The translations under genes and the position numbers were made by a program. 52,567 bases of DNA from Pelomyxa schiedti (taxonomy: Eukaryota > Evosea > Pelobiontida > Pelomyxidae): positions 1-52,567 of the forward strand of contig JAHLWZ010000904.1 of the NCBI GenBank assembly GCA_020536535.1. The letters run 5' to 3'. Shown here one piece after another: positions 43,178 to 52,567 of this stretch (the first letter of the stretch is position 1; every line of letters starts with the position of its first letter). The notes below the pieces were generated by a model that saw only the letters and a program-made list of their open reading frames with translations, was not told the origin of the DNA and did no database searches.

Positions 43178-44057
43178 CTATCTTCTCCCGGCCTTTTGCT
43201 GCTCCAGCCTCTTCTGTGCCAGCTCCTTCTCCCTCTGGACGTGGATTTCCAGCACCATATCATGCACCTGCTTCTGCACGACGAGCGCCTCGTCGAGCCA
43301 CACGTCCACCGCGCTGAACTTCCTCTTGAGGTCCTCGAAGCGCTCGCGGGCCGCCTGCACGCGCTGGGACACGCCGTTGACGTGCGGCACCGCGGCGCTC
43401 CGGAACGCCAGCACGGCGTGCGTGTGCGCCTGGAAGTTGTGGTTCGCGCGGACGCACACAGACTCGGTCAGCCGTATGCGGAGGCCGATCACGTCCTGGC
43501 GCTCCGCGGCCTTCTCGGCGTTGGTCTTGAGGAACTCCTGGCACAGGCCGCATATCAGGTGCATAGGGGCCACGTCCAAAAGCTCTTTGTACCTCTGTGT
43601 AGAATTTGTTGTTAGCAAAAAAATAAGCACTGCCAGCCACACTTTTTTTTTTTTTATTGTTGTATGTTGTAGTAGTTAGGGGACTGGAGAATCCCGAAAT
43701 GCTTACTTTGTTGTAGGTCAGTTTCAGGGGCTGGGTTACGTGTACAGCGCTGAGAACTGTCATCTCGGGGTCAGTGGGGGCGCTGCGGTCGGGCCCCGGC
43801 ACGACGGTTACGATGCGCGAGAGCAGCCCCGCGGCGAAGTCCTCTACGCCGCGCACCCTCTCCACGGAGTATTTGGTGTACAGCACGGCATTGGCGCCTC
43901 CTCCGCCCCCAACTATGGTGCCCCCGATGCTTTGTGTGGCGGGCGAGGTGGCCGCGCCTGAATTGTGGGAGGGAGAAGCGTCGCTGGGCTTGGTAGTGCC
44001 AGACGCCGGAGTGGCAGCGGCTGTTGGCTTTGCTGGAGAACCCTGCCCTTGACCCAT
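43178..44057 (-). CDS. BORCS5-like lysosome-positioning protein (tentative)
   Basis: Two exons (44057-43707 and 43594-43178) with a 112-bp intron join LTYNK to RYKELLDVAPM. The protein starts MGQGQGSPAKP, with a glycine at position 2 that could be myristoylated, then a Ser/Thr/Ala-rich linker of low complexity. The C-terminal half is helical: LDVAPMHLICGLCQEFLKTN, EKAAERQDVIGLRIRLTES, VQAARERFEDLKRKFSAVDV, VQKQVHDMVLEI. The Met-Gly start plus the LD...LC...A-Q-...-IR pattern resembles BORCS5 (myrlysin), the membrane anchor of BORC, which links lysosomes to Arl8 and kinesin. The similarity is weak and rests on order and helix pattern, so another coiled-coil family is possible. The start codon is 82 bp from that of the PEHE gene. 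Confidence 0.45.
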
Positions 44058-44138
44058 CAATCACCGAAACTTTTTCGTTTTTTTCCCGAAGAGGATTGAG
44101 GTGCCTGCCAGGAGTCCTCCCTCAGCCCCATCGTCGTC
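44058..44138. promoter_or_regulatory. 81-bp divergent intergenic region
   Basis: It separates the start codons of the BORCS5-like gene (leftward) and the PEHE gene (rightward). It contains a short T run near 44070. The two genes almost certainly share regulatory DNA here. Confidence 0.4.
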
Positions 44139-44833
44139 ATGCCGTAAGGAAGAGTTGGGAAGCACAGTGAGTTTGTGATTCTGTCTTTTTTTTTTTTCCT
44201 GCAAAGACGACGAGCAACACATCCGGGGAAAGGCAGTTTAGCACGCCGGGGTGGAGAGTTGTAGCCCACCCTGAGGACGACGAGGAGTCGGAAGACGACG
44301 AAGAAGATGGCGATTCGAGCGAAGAAGGAGGCAGCAGCGGGGAGGACACGTCGGACGAGGCCTTCGCGAGGCACTACGAGGAGGTGTCCGCCAAGTGCGC
44401 GAGGCTGCGGGAGTGCGACGTGGCGCTGAGGGACGAGGCCAGGAGGCTGCAGCAGCTGCACATCCGGCGGCTCAACATACCGCCGGCGACCCCCGTGCTC
44501 GTGTGCCCCGCCACGCCGGCCGCCTCCGCTGCTGCTGCAACCACGGCGTCGCGTTCTTCGGCGTCGTCGCGCTCTGCTGCGGCGGACTCCCTTGGGTCGT
44601 CGGGGGTAAGGGGAAGTAGTGCGCGCGAGGAGGAGGCGACAGGCACAGAGAGGGCGGAATTTGGGGAGGGTGGCGTCAGTTCCCCTGCTGATTACGAGGA
44701 AGGTGACGATATTGTTTGTGTGTACTCGGGCGGACCCGAGGCACTGGAGGAGCGTATACTGCGACAATCTGCAAGAAGAAGTGCCAAGAGAGGCAGAGCA
44801 GGACCACCCACACCAACAGAAAACAACACCTGA
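44139..44833 (+). CDS. PEHE-domain protein (MSL1/KANSL1-like)
   Basis: I start at ATGCC (44139-44143) and splice over an intron ending gacgag to give MPNTSGERQF. A different acceptor (cctgcaaag) would need an upstream start. The body reads QFSTPGWRVVAHPEDDEESE, an acidic run, then EDTSDEAFARHYEEVSAKCA and RLRECDVALRDEARRLQQLH. The order Trp-Arg-hydrophobic, acidic stretch, SDEAFxxRH, charged helix is that of the PEHE domain. In MSL1 and KANSL1 this domain binds the MOF-type histone H4K16 acetyltransferase. The rest is Ala/Ser-rich with an acidic patch (DYEEGDDIVCVYSGG) and a basic end. It lies near SET1, but that proximity need not mean function. The domain call is good; the complex is inferred. 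Confidence 0.6.
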
Positions 44834-45660
44834 CCACAAGGCAACCACCAAAAAAAAAAAAACCAGCTATCCCATAATTTATGTTACCAAAAAAACCCGT
44901 TGCTGTTTAGGGAAACAGAGCGACCCAACTTTCGTTCTGTGGGGGGCTCCTGGTGCTCCAATGTGAACGTGTTACTTCGAATATCATCATGCACTGCAAG
45001 ACTAACTGGCCACACCCGACTCTCACTCGGGACCGTGGCTCCCTTCTGCCTCGGTTGCTAACTGGGGTTAGAGGGGTAACCCCACGTTACTCTACTCACC
45101 ACCCCCATGGAATTAATTTTTTTGTTCTGGGTGGTGCTCATTGGTAATAGACAATAAACTCTTGTATTTGTGTTTGGGCTTCTATCTCCCTTACTTCACC
45201 AGTAAAACAACAACCAGCACAAATCACAGTGTGGTGCACTACCCAAACCCAACCTCAGCACACCTGCATAACTGGATCATGGGTGAAGGGGCAAAGGTGT
45301 CAGTGTTTTCCTCTCTGAAGTCTTCACCCAAAAACCCAAGGGGCTCCCACAAGTGGCTCTTGGTCATGTGATCCACAAGAAAATGAAACACAGCAGGACA
45401 GGCACTCAACAAACTCAGTTTGACCACCTCCTGACAAAGACAATTGAAGCACATGACAAGGAGCTGGCCAACATTGATGCAGCACATTCCCAGCTGATTA
45501 CTGTTATGAAACAACAGATTGAAATTCAGCAACAAATGTGTGATCTCTAATTTATTGCACATGTAACTTTTTTCAGCATGGGCATCACCTTGTGAAGATG
45601 TTATGCTTGAGAGTTTATTTATCATTTTACCATTTCCCCTTAAAGGATCCTTGACAGAAG
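44834..45660. other. 827-bp stretch with one unassigned ORF
   Basis: It contains a small inverted repeat (ggggtta 45064-45070 with taacccc 45077-45083) and a coiled-coil-like ORF ending at 45550. The right end abuts the WD40 gene start. No tRNA-like fold was found around the hairpin. Confidence 0.45.
45290..45550 (+). CDS. Unassigned small helical ORF (possible terminal exon)
   Basis: A frame open from about 45290 encodes VFLSEVFTQKPKGLPQVALG, HVIHKKMKHSRTGTQQTQFD, HLLTKTIEAHDKELANIDAA and HSQLITVMKQQIEIQQQMCD before a stop. The first ATG is near 45380. Composition (Gln, Lys, His, Ile, Leu) and periodicity suggest one or two helices. It could be the last exon of a short gene, whose earlier exons I could not define, or a stand-alone small protein. 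No family is recognised. Confidence 0.3.
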   Translation, partial: GKGVSVFLSEVFTQKPKGLPQVALGHVIHKKMKHSRTGTQQTQFDHLLTKTIEAHDKELANIDAAHSQLITVMKQQIEIQQQMCDL

Positions 45661-48600
45661 ATGAGTATGGTTGCCAGTGTCACAACTCAGCAGACAAGTG
45701 GTTGGAGGACAAGGACTGTCAAGGTAATATCTCTGGGTGTTATGCAGACAGTCCCACCATGTTTTAGGATGAAGGGATATTTGTTTTTCTCAAGGAAATC
45801 AGACCATCAAAAGTTTCCCTTGACCAGGGAAACTGTTTCGAAGAAACAATAAAAATTCCAGGTGGGTTATTGGCGGCGAGTGAACCACGATGAACCAAGA
45901 CTCCTTCAGTGCGTGGGAGAGTGGCCTTGGGTTTTTTTCTATTTACCCATAATACAGGGGCGGAGTTCCCTGTGAAAACGATGAGCGAGCACACGCAGAG
46001 GGTAATGTGCATTTCGCAGGTGGATGGTGAAGTTTGGAGCGGGTCGTCCCATAACTCAGTTTATGTGCACTCTGCTTTGGTATTTTTTTTTTTACTTTGC
46101 CTGCACATTGTGAACTTGACACCATTTTCTTTTTTATCGCATTTTATTGAAAATAATGTGGCCTATGTAGACTGGTCAATTTCTGAGGTCTGCTCAAGCC
46201 CCTGGGAAAGGGGATGATGATGACTATGTTTGTTCAATTTTACGTGTTGATTCATATGTGTGGTGTGGTGGAAATAATGGTACCATCACCATTTTCAATT
46301 CAAAGGTACACTCTAGCCAGAACCCTCTGAACTTCTTAATTAATATTTGTTCCACAGACAGTTTCTGTAACACAATTAAAAGGGCACACTGGGTCTGTGG
46401 GTTGTCTGACAGAAAGCCCATGCTTTGTTTGGAGTGGTTCTGGGGACAGAACTGTTAGAGCTTGGGATAAAAAGGTTCTTTGGCTTGCTCCCGTTTATTT
46501 TGTACTAACTTTTGTCTACAAAGACTGGAAAATCTATCTTCCAGCTTGCAGGGCATACAAATTGGGTAAAATGTATTGCATCTGTTGGAACCAAAGTCTG
46601 GAGTGGCTCTGATGACTGCAGTATTCGAATTTGGGATGAAACAGTAATACAATCGTTTGCAAAATTGACACTAAGGTTACCAGACAGGAGAAGCTGGAAC
46701 CCAATTGGTAGGCCATACAGGTGGCGTACTCAGCCTTCTACATGTGGGAACTGCTGTTTGGAGCGGGTCTGCAGATAAAACAATCAAACTCTGGGATAGC
46801 CAGGTAAATTATTCTCATATACCTCCCATCTTGCAACACTTCTTAGACGGGCCGTTCACTCCGCGATCTACAAGGACACACAGGATGGGTAAATGCACTG
46901 GCCTTTAAGGAAGGAGTTGTATGGAGTGGTTCAAACGATAAAACAATACGCGGTTGGAACAGCAAGGTTAGGTTTTAATGCCCAGTTTGTATTTAAGCTT
47001 TGGTTAGACACATCATTGCATCAGAATTCTCACTGGGCATCGTGGATCTGTATGGTGCATGACATCAGTCACCAACAGTCCTTTTATTTGGAGTGGTGGA
47101 GGTGATGCTCTGCTATGCATGTGGAACACCTCAGTAAGTTCCCATCACATAAACCAATAAATAGTTTATCTCAAAAGGACCCCTCTCCCACCCCTGAACC
47201 TCGCACTGGTTCAATGATGAATGTGTCTGGTGAGTATCCCTATTTCCTACAATGCATGTAACTTTCACAAGGTGCCCAATTAAGCCGAAGTGCACGGTCA
47301 GCCAGTATTGCACCGACACGCATCTCTGGTAATTCAGCCGATCCTCCCCCATTCAGTGAAACGGAATCCCACATTGTTACGACATGTAAGTGGCCCATTC
47401 AATGTTGCCTCGTTTTTTTAAAAAAATCAATAACAAATAGCTATTCAACCCAGTGGTTCAGTGGCTGTACCTCAACCGTCACAGCCCTTGGCTCTTGCCT
47501 CTAAAGGATTTGAGGTAAGTACAACACCTTGTTTTTGTGTGTAATGAAATCTTAGCCGCCAGATTCGTGGAACAATCCACCAACCAACAGCACAACAAAT
47601 CTATCCATCCTACCCATCCAGGACACTTCCAAAATTCATAGACACTCAAAATCTAAGGTTTTGTCCCCTTGTTTCTTCTTATTCTTGGTGACCTCATAGG
47701 CATTTAAAAGGCCTTGCGTGCAGAAAGAGAAAACTCCATTCTTCGACTGCAGGATGTAAGTGTTTCCCCTTTTTCCTTCACTGTGTCACTCATATCACAA
47801 GGATCATGCTGAATTAAAGCACCAACTTAGTGCAACAAGAAGGGACCTAGATACTAAAATCCAGGTCCTCTCATCACAAGTTAGTTTCCCAAATTTTTTT
47901 TTTTTGTTATTCCACCAAATCTCACAACCCTAGCTGGAGCAAGTTCAAGTCCCCCTTCCAGATACTCAACTGTATTTACCTAAAACTGATGTGGCAAGAC
48001 AGTACTCAACTGTTGCTTCCATCACCACTTTCCACACATTAATCAATTGTAGCAAGGTATCAACTTGCAAAGTGAAGATGCATTGATTCAAAACTCGGGA
48101 AGATTTGGCTCGGAGTCAGTAAATTATAACTCAACAACTCCTGTTTCTTTATCTGCACGTATGGCTGAGACAGTTCCAAGCTCTGTGGGGGAAGAAAATG
48201 TATCCATTATTTGTTGGCAATTAACTCATTCCTCTAGGAAGTCATAGAGGAATTGAGTCGAAAATTACAAGAAGAAGAAGCTAGATCCCAAAGCGCTGAA
48301 GCTTTAGCAAGGTTCGCGTTTGCTTCCATTGAGGCAATCAATTGACTGTTCTCCTAGTGAGTTGGAAGCGGCACTTGAAGCCAGCAGAAGCGAAACGGCC
48401 AAATTTCGGGAATCTATGCAGTTGCAAAGAGAGCAGTTTGAAAAAGAAAAACAAGTCTCTTCTTTTTGATTAACTTTGTTTCTTAATTTTTTACAGGCTT
48501 GGAAAGCCAAAGCAGACTCTCAGTTGCAGGTTGCTTCCTCAAGGATGGAGGACCAAACATCAGAAATACAAGAATTACAAGATTCCCTATCGCAGTTGAA

Positions 48601-51133
48601 TGAGGATCTAGCAGAAGAACGCCGGTGAGGATCTAAATTGAGCTTTAGACCTTAACTGTAATCTTTAGAAGGTATAATGCAGAAAAATCTGAAAACATTC
48701 GAGCTTTTCAAGCTGAGAAACAAGAATTGCAGGAACGGGTCAAACAACTGAATACACAGATTGCTGAAGAAAGAAGGTATAGAAACCTGCTCCTATCCCT
48801 GTTTCCAACTGCCCTAGAAAATTTACTCTAGAAATGACTAGTTCTTTATCCCAACATAATTCAGTGAGCCAGGAAATGCAACAAAGGCTTGCACAACAGA
48901 CTTCTCTCTCTCAAGAGTTGCAGCAAAGAGTAGCGCAATTAACTACACAAATTTCCGAAGAAAAAAGGTATAGAGTTCAACATTATCTTTCCTAAAAACA
49001 TTAGACGATCCACAGCAGAAATTGCTGGAACTCTAGCAAACAACCAAGACTTACAGCAACGTATCGCGCAGCTGACAGCCCAACTTTCTGAAGAAAAAAA
49101 GTATATTCCACCAACAAATCCCTTTCATCTGGAATGACCAACAGAACATAGAAAGCATATCGCAGAAATAGCAGCCAGGCAAGAGCAACAAGGAAGAGCC
49201 AACAGTGAGTTGCATCAACAAGTCAACAATCTCACATCACAGCTTGCTGATGTAAAAAAGTATACTGTTTATTTATGTCCCCTTTATGCCAACTTCTTTT
49301 TTTTTTTAGAAGACACGCAGAGGAACTGTCTTCTTTGAATACGAAATACCAGGTTAATTGTTACTCCCTCATTAAATATCCAATGGAACTAGGCTGTTGC
49401 AGATGAAAAACTTGCATTACAAACTGAGCTGTCAAGCTTAAGACGGAAGATGGAAAATTTGAGTCAATTAATGCAGGCCTCTGACCAATCAAACAAGTTT
49501 GTATGTAGTCATTAAATCCCACTAAATTCCTCCAAGGGGTAAAATTTTGGAATTACAAAAGCTAGCTGAGACCCAAGTTTCGTCTGCTTTATCGAAGGCA
49601 GATGAATACAGATCGAGGGTAGGATTGCATCCACTCTTGTATTCTTTCACATCTTTCAGGTTGAAGAACTTGAAGCAAAGAATAGCTCCCTGTCTACTGA
49701 GTTGACAAACAACAGAGAAGCATATCGTGCCAAGGTATACACCTAGGCTCAAAGATAATGCTCATTTTTTAAGTTTGAGGAAATTGTCAGTCAAAATAAA
49801 ACTTTGGAACTGAACTTACGGAGAGTTCAAGAGGTCAACATACTCCTTAATATGAACAACTAAATTACCTAGGAAAGCAACAAAACGGAGAGGTCACAAA
49901 CAACACTCTCTGGGGCAGTTCAGACTCTAAAATCTGAATTGGAAAGCACAAAAAGGTTTAACCCCATACCATCAGATAACTCATGAAAGAACAGGCAACT
50001 TCAAGCAGAGAAGGAATTAGTTCAGCAACTTAAAATTGCCCTGGATACGAGCGGTAAATCAGCAGCACAAGTTCATCCTCTAAGGCAGGTGTGCAACATT
50101 TTTTAAAGTTGACTTCAAGGTAATAGACACAGGCCCTAGATGAGAACACCCGCGTCATAAGAGAATTGCAGGCAGCAAATACAAAACTAAAAAATGAACT
50201 TCTGGCAGCAAGTAAGACAATTGTTTCTCTTGAGGGGCAATTGTCTTCCAAGAGCAAGTATGTTTTTCTTTGGACAGACTGAATAAGTCATTTCGTGAAG
50301 GGCTGGTGAGGAACTAAAATCGGCAGTGGAAGCGGAATTTGCTGACCTAGAAGCTGAACAGAAGAATGAAGTTTGACATTGGTTATCTATCTTTGTTATT
50401 AACTCCCGCCAGGAATCGGAGAGGAAAAAGCTGGAGCAGTCCATATTAGAGTTGAAGTCCAACTTAGACTCACACAGAAGTGGACGCTTCCAAGTTATGC
50501 CAACGGACCCAAGTCAACCGTGAGCATTTCCAAACAATTAATTTTTGGCTTAATTTTGCTCAGTTCTGCAAGTACTGCAAAGACTTCAACACCCATTTCT
50601 GTAACTGATGGCCACAATCCCAGAACAAGAAGGTAAGCTTAATCCCTTGTCACACACGTGACACAACCAACAAAAGGATGTGGAACAACCAAGATAATGT
50701 TATTTCCACAAATCCTGGGCCTCAAGGACCAAGACGACAGCAGAACCTTAATACATACCAGCAACCACCAACTACAAAAATATCCTCCACTCTATCGCAA
50801 CAACCGCAACCACCACCATCACAACCCGGTGGAATCCCTCAGCAAGGGAGAAACAGGTGTGTATTCTCTACATTATTATCACCCCAATTAATTCGGAAAC
50901 GTTCTAGGCAAAACATTGCTGATGGACGCCAAGCAACTGCGTCACTTTATGCATCCCTTCAACAAGCACAAAGAAGGCTTACTGCTGATGTAAATAGTTC
51001 CACAATGAGGGTGGCCAATTCTTCCTTTGGTAGTGACTTGAGGAAGGGGGACACAAACAACAGCACAAGCTCACTCTCTGACACTGATGATTATTCCACA
51101 ACAGGAAGTTTTGATGACAACAGTCACATGTAA
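45661..51133 (+). CDS. WD40 propeller fused to a long coiled coil
   Basis: The start is MSMVASVTTQQTSGW (45661). Seven or so WD40 blades follow, most sharing a Val-Trp-Ser-Gly-Ser core: GEVWSGSSHNSVYV, SYVWCGGNNGTITIFNS, CFVWSGSGDRTVRAWDKK, TKVWSGSDDCSIRIWDET, TAVWSGSADKTIKLWDSQ, GVVWSGSNDKTIRGWNSK and PFIWSGGGDALLCMWNTS. Introns usually fall right after the blade-closing Trp-Asp/Asn. From about 47700 the protein is a coiled coil of several hundred residues made of similar units (QQRLAQQTSLSQELQQRVAQ, QDLQQRIAQLTAQLSEEKK), again with introns at matching positions. The C-terminal 150 residues are Gln/Pro- then Ser/Asp-rich and end in FDDNSHM. The propeller resembles those of amoebal signalling proteins. 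A scaffold role is inferred. More than 25 short introns. Confidence 0.82.
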
Positions 51134-51219
51134 AAACCCAAAAAACAAACCAACACGCAATCAAAATGTGGCATAGACAAAGTGAAGAAATAGAAAAATT
51201 TATTGTACAATACCAAAGG

Positions 51220-52325
51220 TTAAAATCTTTTTGGATCTAGACTCTTATGGAATTGGGAGTAGCCTTGCTCAAGGTCAAACATTAGTTGTCTGGAATCTTC
51301 CTCAGACAATTTGTCACTGGCTTTCATGGCGTTAAGAGTTTTTAACCTAAAACTGATAAGGCGCTTTCACCAGAATGCCTTGAGTTCTTACCAAGTGGTC
51401 ACTTTTTGTCGTGGTTCAAAGTCCTGAGGTAGGTTCACGTTCTTAGTGATACATTCAAGAAGTTCTGTGAGGAGCGGAAACAGTTGGTCGACATCGGACA
51501 CCCCCAGTTTCACAGCATCCATCGCTGTGATGAAGCTTTGAACTGTCTCGGCAACAACCCTAAGCAAATCAGATTCAGAAGACAAAGAGGATAGAGAAAG
51601 CACCTGGCATTGTTGGAACCGTCCCGTGAAGGAACGCTCTTGCCGTGTTCAATTGTAGCAGGGACCCCAACTTTGAATCGTTGTACTGTACAATGATCCA
51701 AGGTATCAACAAAGGATATGTGTTTGAAGGGAATGTCATACCAGCAGCGGGGCACTCTAACTGCAGTGGAGTTAGATAAGTATTTGAATACACAACAATA
51801 TTAAACATCGAGTTAAGTTGGGAGCAGACCCCATATTCCTTCATGAACACTGCAACGTCCGGTACATCACTGGCAACCACCACAAGGGCACCCTTGTATT
51901 GTGTAATAAGGTTCTTACAAGCAGCTTCATACCTTGGTGTTGGTAAGAACACAATTCAATTGCTTGCTAAATCACTATATGTGCTGGAGTAGGAGCGAAA
52001 AGAGGGAAAAAAAAACTCACTCAGTGGGAGCAATAAGATCACGAACAAAGGCTTTTTCAAGGTGTTCCATTGTCTTTATGATGGCAAACAAATCAGCCTT
52101 GTTTGAGTACATTTCCCTTTCACGTGCAGTGGTAAAGAGTCGTACTTCTTCCGTTATAGGCTATTTTTATTAAATGGTGTTTCGCACAAGGAAAGGAAGA
52201 CGGAAGTATACGGGAGGTGATGCACCAGTAGCCTCAGAGTACTATTAATGTCAAAACAAAAACAAAAACAAAAACAAACAGGAGGGGAGAGGAAAAACCG
52301 AGGGCGGTGTCGCCGTGTTCATCAT
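51220..52325 (-). CDS. VPS28: VPS28, ESCRT-I subunit
   Basis: Exon 1 gives (M)MNTATPPS (start 52325 or 52322). A 138-bp intron (52161-52298) joins it to PITEEVRLFTTAREREMYSN, the conserved N-terminus of VPS28. Next are KADLFAIIKTMEHLEKAFVR, DLIAPTEYEAACKNLITQYK, VPDVAVFMKEYG, ECPAA and IEHGKSVPSRDG. The C-terminal four-helix domain follows (VVAETVQSFITAMDAVKLGV, DQLFPLLTELLECITKNVNL, EPRQKVTTWLKTLNAMKASD), ending SLDPKRF. VPS28 binds VPS23/TSG101 in the ESCRT-I core and, through its C-terminal domain, ESCRT-II, in sorting ubiquitinated cargo into multivesicular endosomes. About six introns. Convergent with the WD40 gene, 86 bp apart. Confidence 0.95.
52253..52280. repeat. (AAAAAC)n microsatellite in VPS28 intron 1
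   Basis: Four to five units of caaaaa/aaaaac lie in the first intron, directly next to the inverted repeat arm. It is not coding. Confidence 0.85.
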
Positions 52326-52567
52326 CGTTCTTAATTATATTAACCACCAGCTTTTTTGTGTCAGTTTCGACTTGCTTCAGATCGGGAGGAGCGATGGAGC
52401 TGGGAAGACATTCACGGCCCTCACATGTGGGGCCGACGCCCACAGTCGCCCAATAGAATAAGTTGAGAATCTCGAGCCAGGAGAAGAAAAGGAAAAAAAA
52501 AAGCGAACGGCAAGCCACACCACGACACAGGCAGCACGCGCGCCCTCGGTTTTTCCTCTCCCCTCCT
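52281..52567. repeat. 27-bp inverted repeat at the right edge
   Basis: The plus-strand segment 52281-52307 (aggaggggagaggaaaaacc then gagggcg) recurs as its exact reverse complement at 52541-52567, the last bases of the window. The left arm spans the VPS28 exon 1/intron 1 junction. A true inverted duplication or a fold-back chimera from amplification or assembly would both give this. Confidence 0.85.

Noticed and set aside
45064-45083. Hairpin ggggtta...taacccc considered as a tRNA arm or a terminator
   Set aside because: No cloverleaf, anticodon arm or TpsiC box surrounds it, and the stem is only 7 bp.
1-52567. Search for tRNA, rRNA, CRISPR arrays, complete transposons and viral insertions
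   Set aside because: No B-box-like ggttcgaatcc with a matching cloverleaf, no spaced direct repeats, no transposase or reverse-transcriptase motifs and no target-site duplications were noticed by eye. A profile search could still find divergent cases.

Overview
The window is nuclear DNA of a compact, intron-rich eukaryote. Nearly every gene is interrupted by short GT-AG introns, most of them 40-160 bp, and genes are separated by roughly 80-350 bp. The gene set fits a free-living flagellated amoebozoan that eats bacteria, such as an archamoeba of the Pelomyxa/Mastigamoeba type. The pointers are a Bardet-Biedl protein (BBS8, cilium), a secreted GH25 lysozyme, a RhoGEF, a diacylglycerol kinase with three C1 domains, a receptor-type tyrosine-kinase-like protein, and enzymes of bacterial type. 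The lineage is inferred from gene content; no taxonomic marker (rRNA, mitochondrial gene) was seen.

Layout, left to right: a 5'-truncated Pro/Ser/Gln-rich protein (+); GH25 lysozyme (-); D-2-hydroxyacid dehydrogenase with a GC-AG intron (+); SET/MYND methyltransferase (-); a 1.7-kb stretch with degenerate short repeats and a broken kinase copy; a 70-residue SH3-only protein (+); an SDF2-like MIR-domain ER protein (+); a tandem GNAT acetyltransferase fused to a PIG-L/LmbE deacetylase (-); diacylglycerol kinase (+); TCF25/Rqc1 (-); uridine-phosphorylase-like enzyme (-); a DH-PH-DH RhoGEF (-); PP2A B55 regulatory subunit (-); DCN1-like neddylation factor (-); a kinase-like remnant; BBS8/TTC8 (-); a receptor kinase with PstS-like ectodomains (+); a degenerate bubblegum-type acyl-CoA synthetase (-); the histone methyltransferase SET1 (-); a BORCS5-like protein (-); a PEHE-domain protein (+); a small unassigned ORF; a large WD40/coiled-coil protein built of repeated exons (+); and VPS28 (-), next to an inverted repeat that runs off the right edge.

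There is no operon logic. The genes are housekeeping and signalling functions: chromatin (SET1, PEHE, SMYD), protein quality control and turnover (TCF25, DCN1, SDF2), membrane traffic (VPS28, BORCS5-like, BBS8), and lipid and Rho signalling (DGK, RhoGEF, PP2A, receptor kinase). Several pairs are head-to-head less than about 115 bp apart and probably share promoters.

The most unusual objects are the GNAT-GNAT-PIG-L fusion, the receptor kinase with bacterial phosphate-binding-type ectodomains, the DH-PH-DH exchange factor, and the one-repeat-per-exon WD40/coiled-coil gene. Exon models were built by hand from reading frame and GT/AG signals. Those marked as closed end to end (lysozyme, dehydrogenase, SH3, SDF2) give an uninterrupted frame. 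The others are correct in outline, but internal splice sites are approximate.
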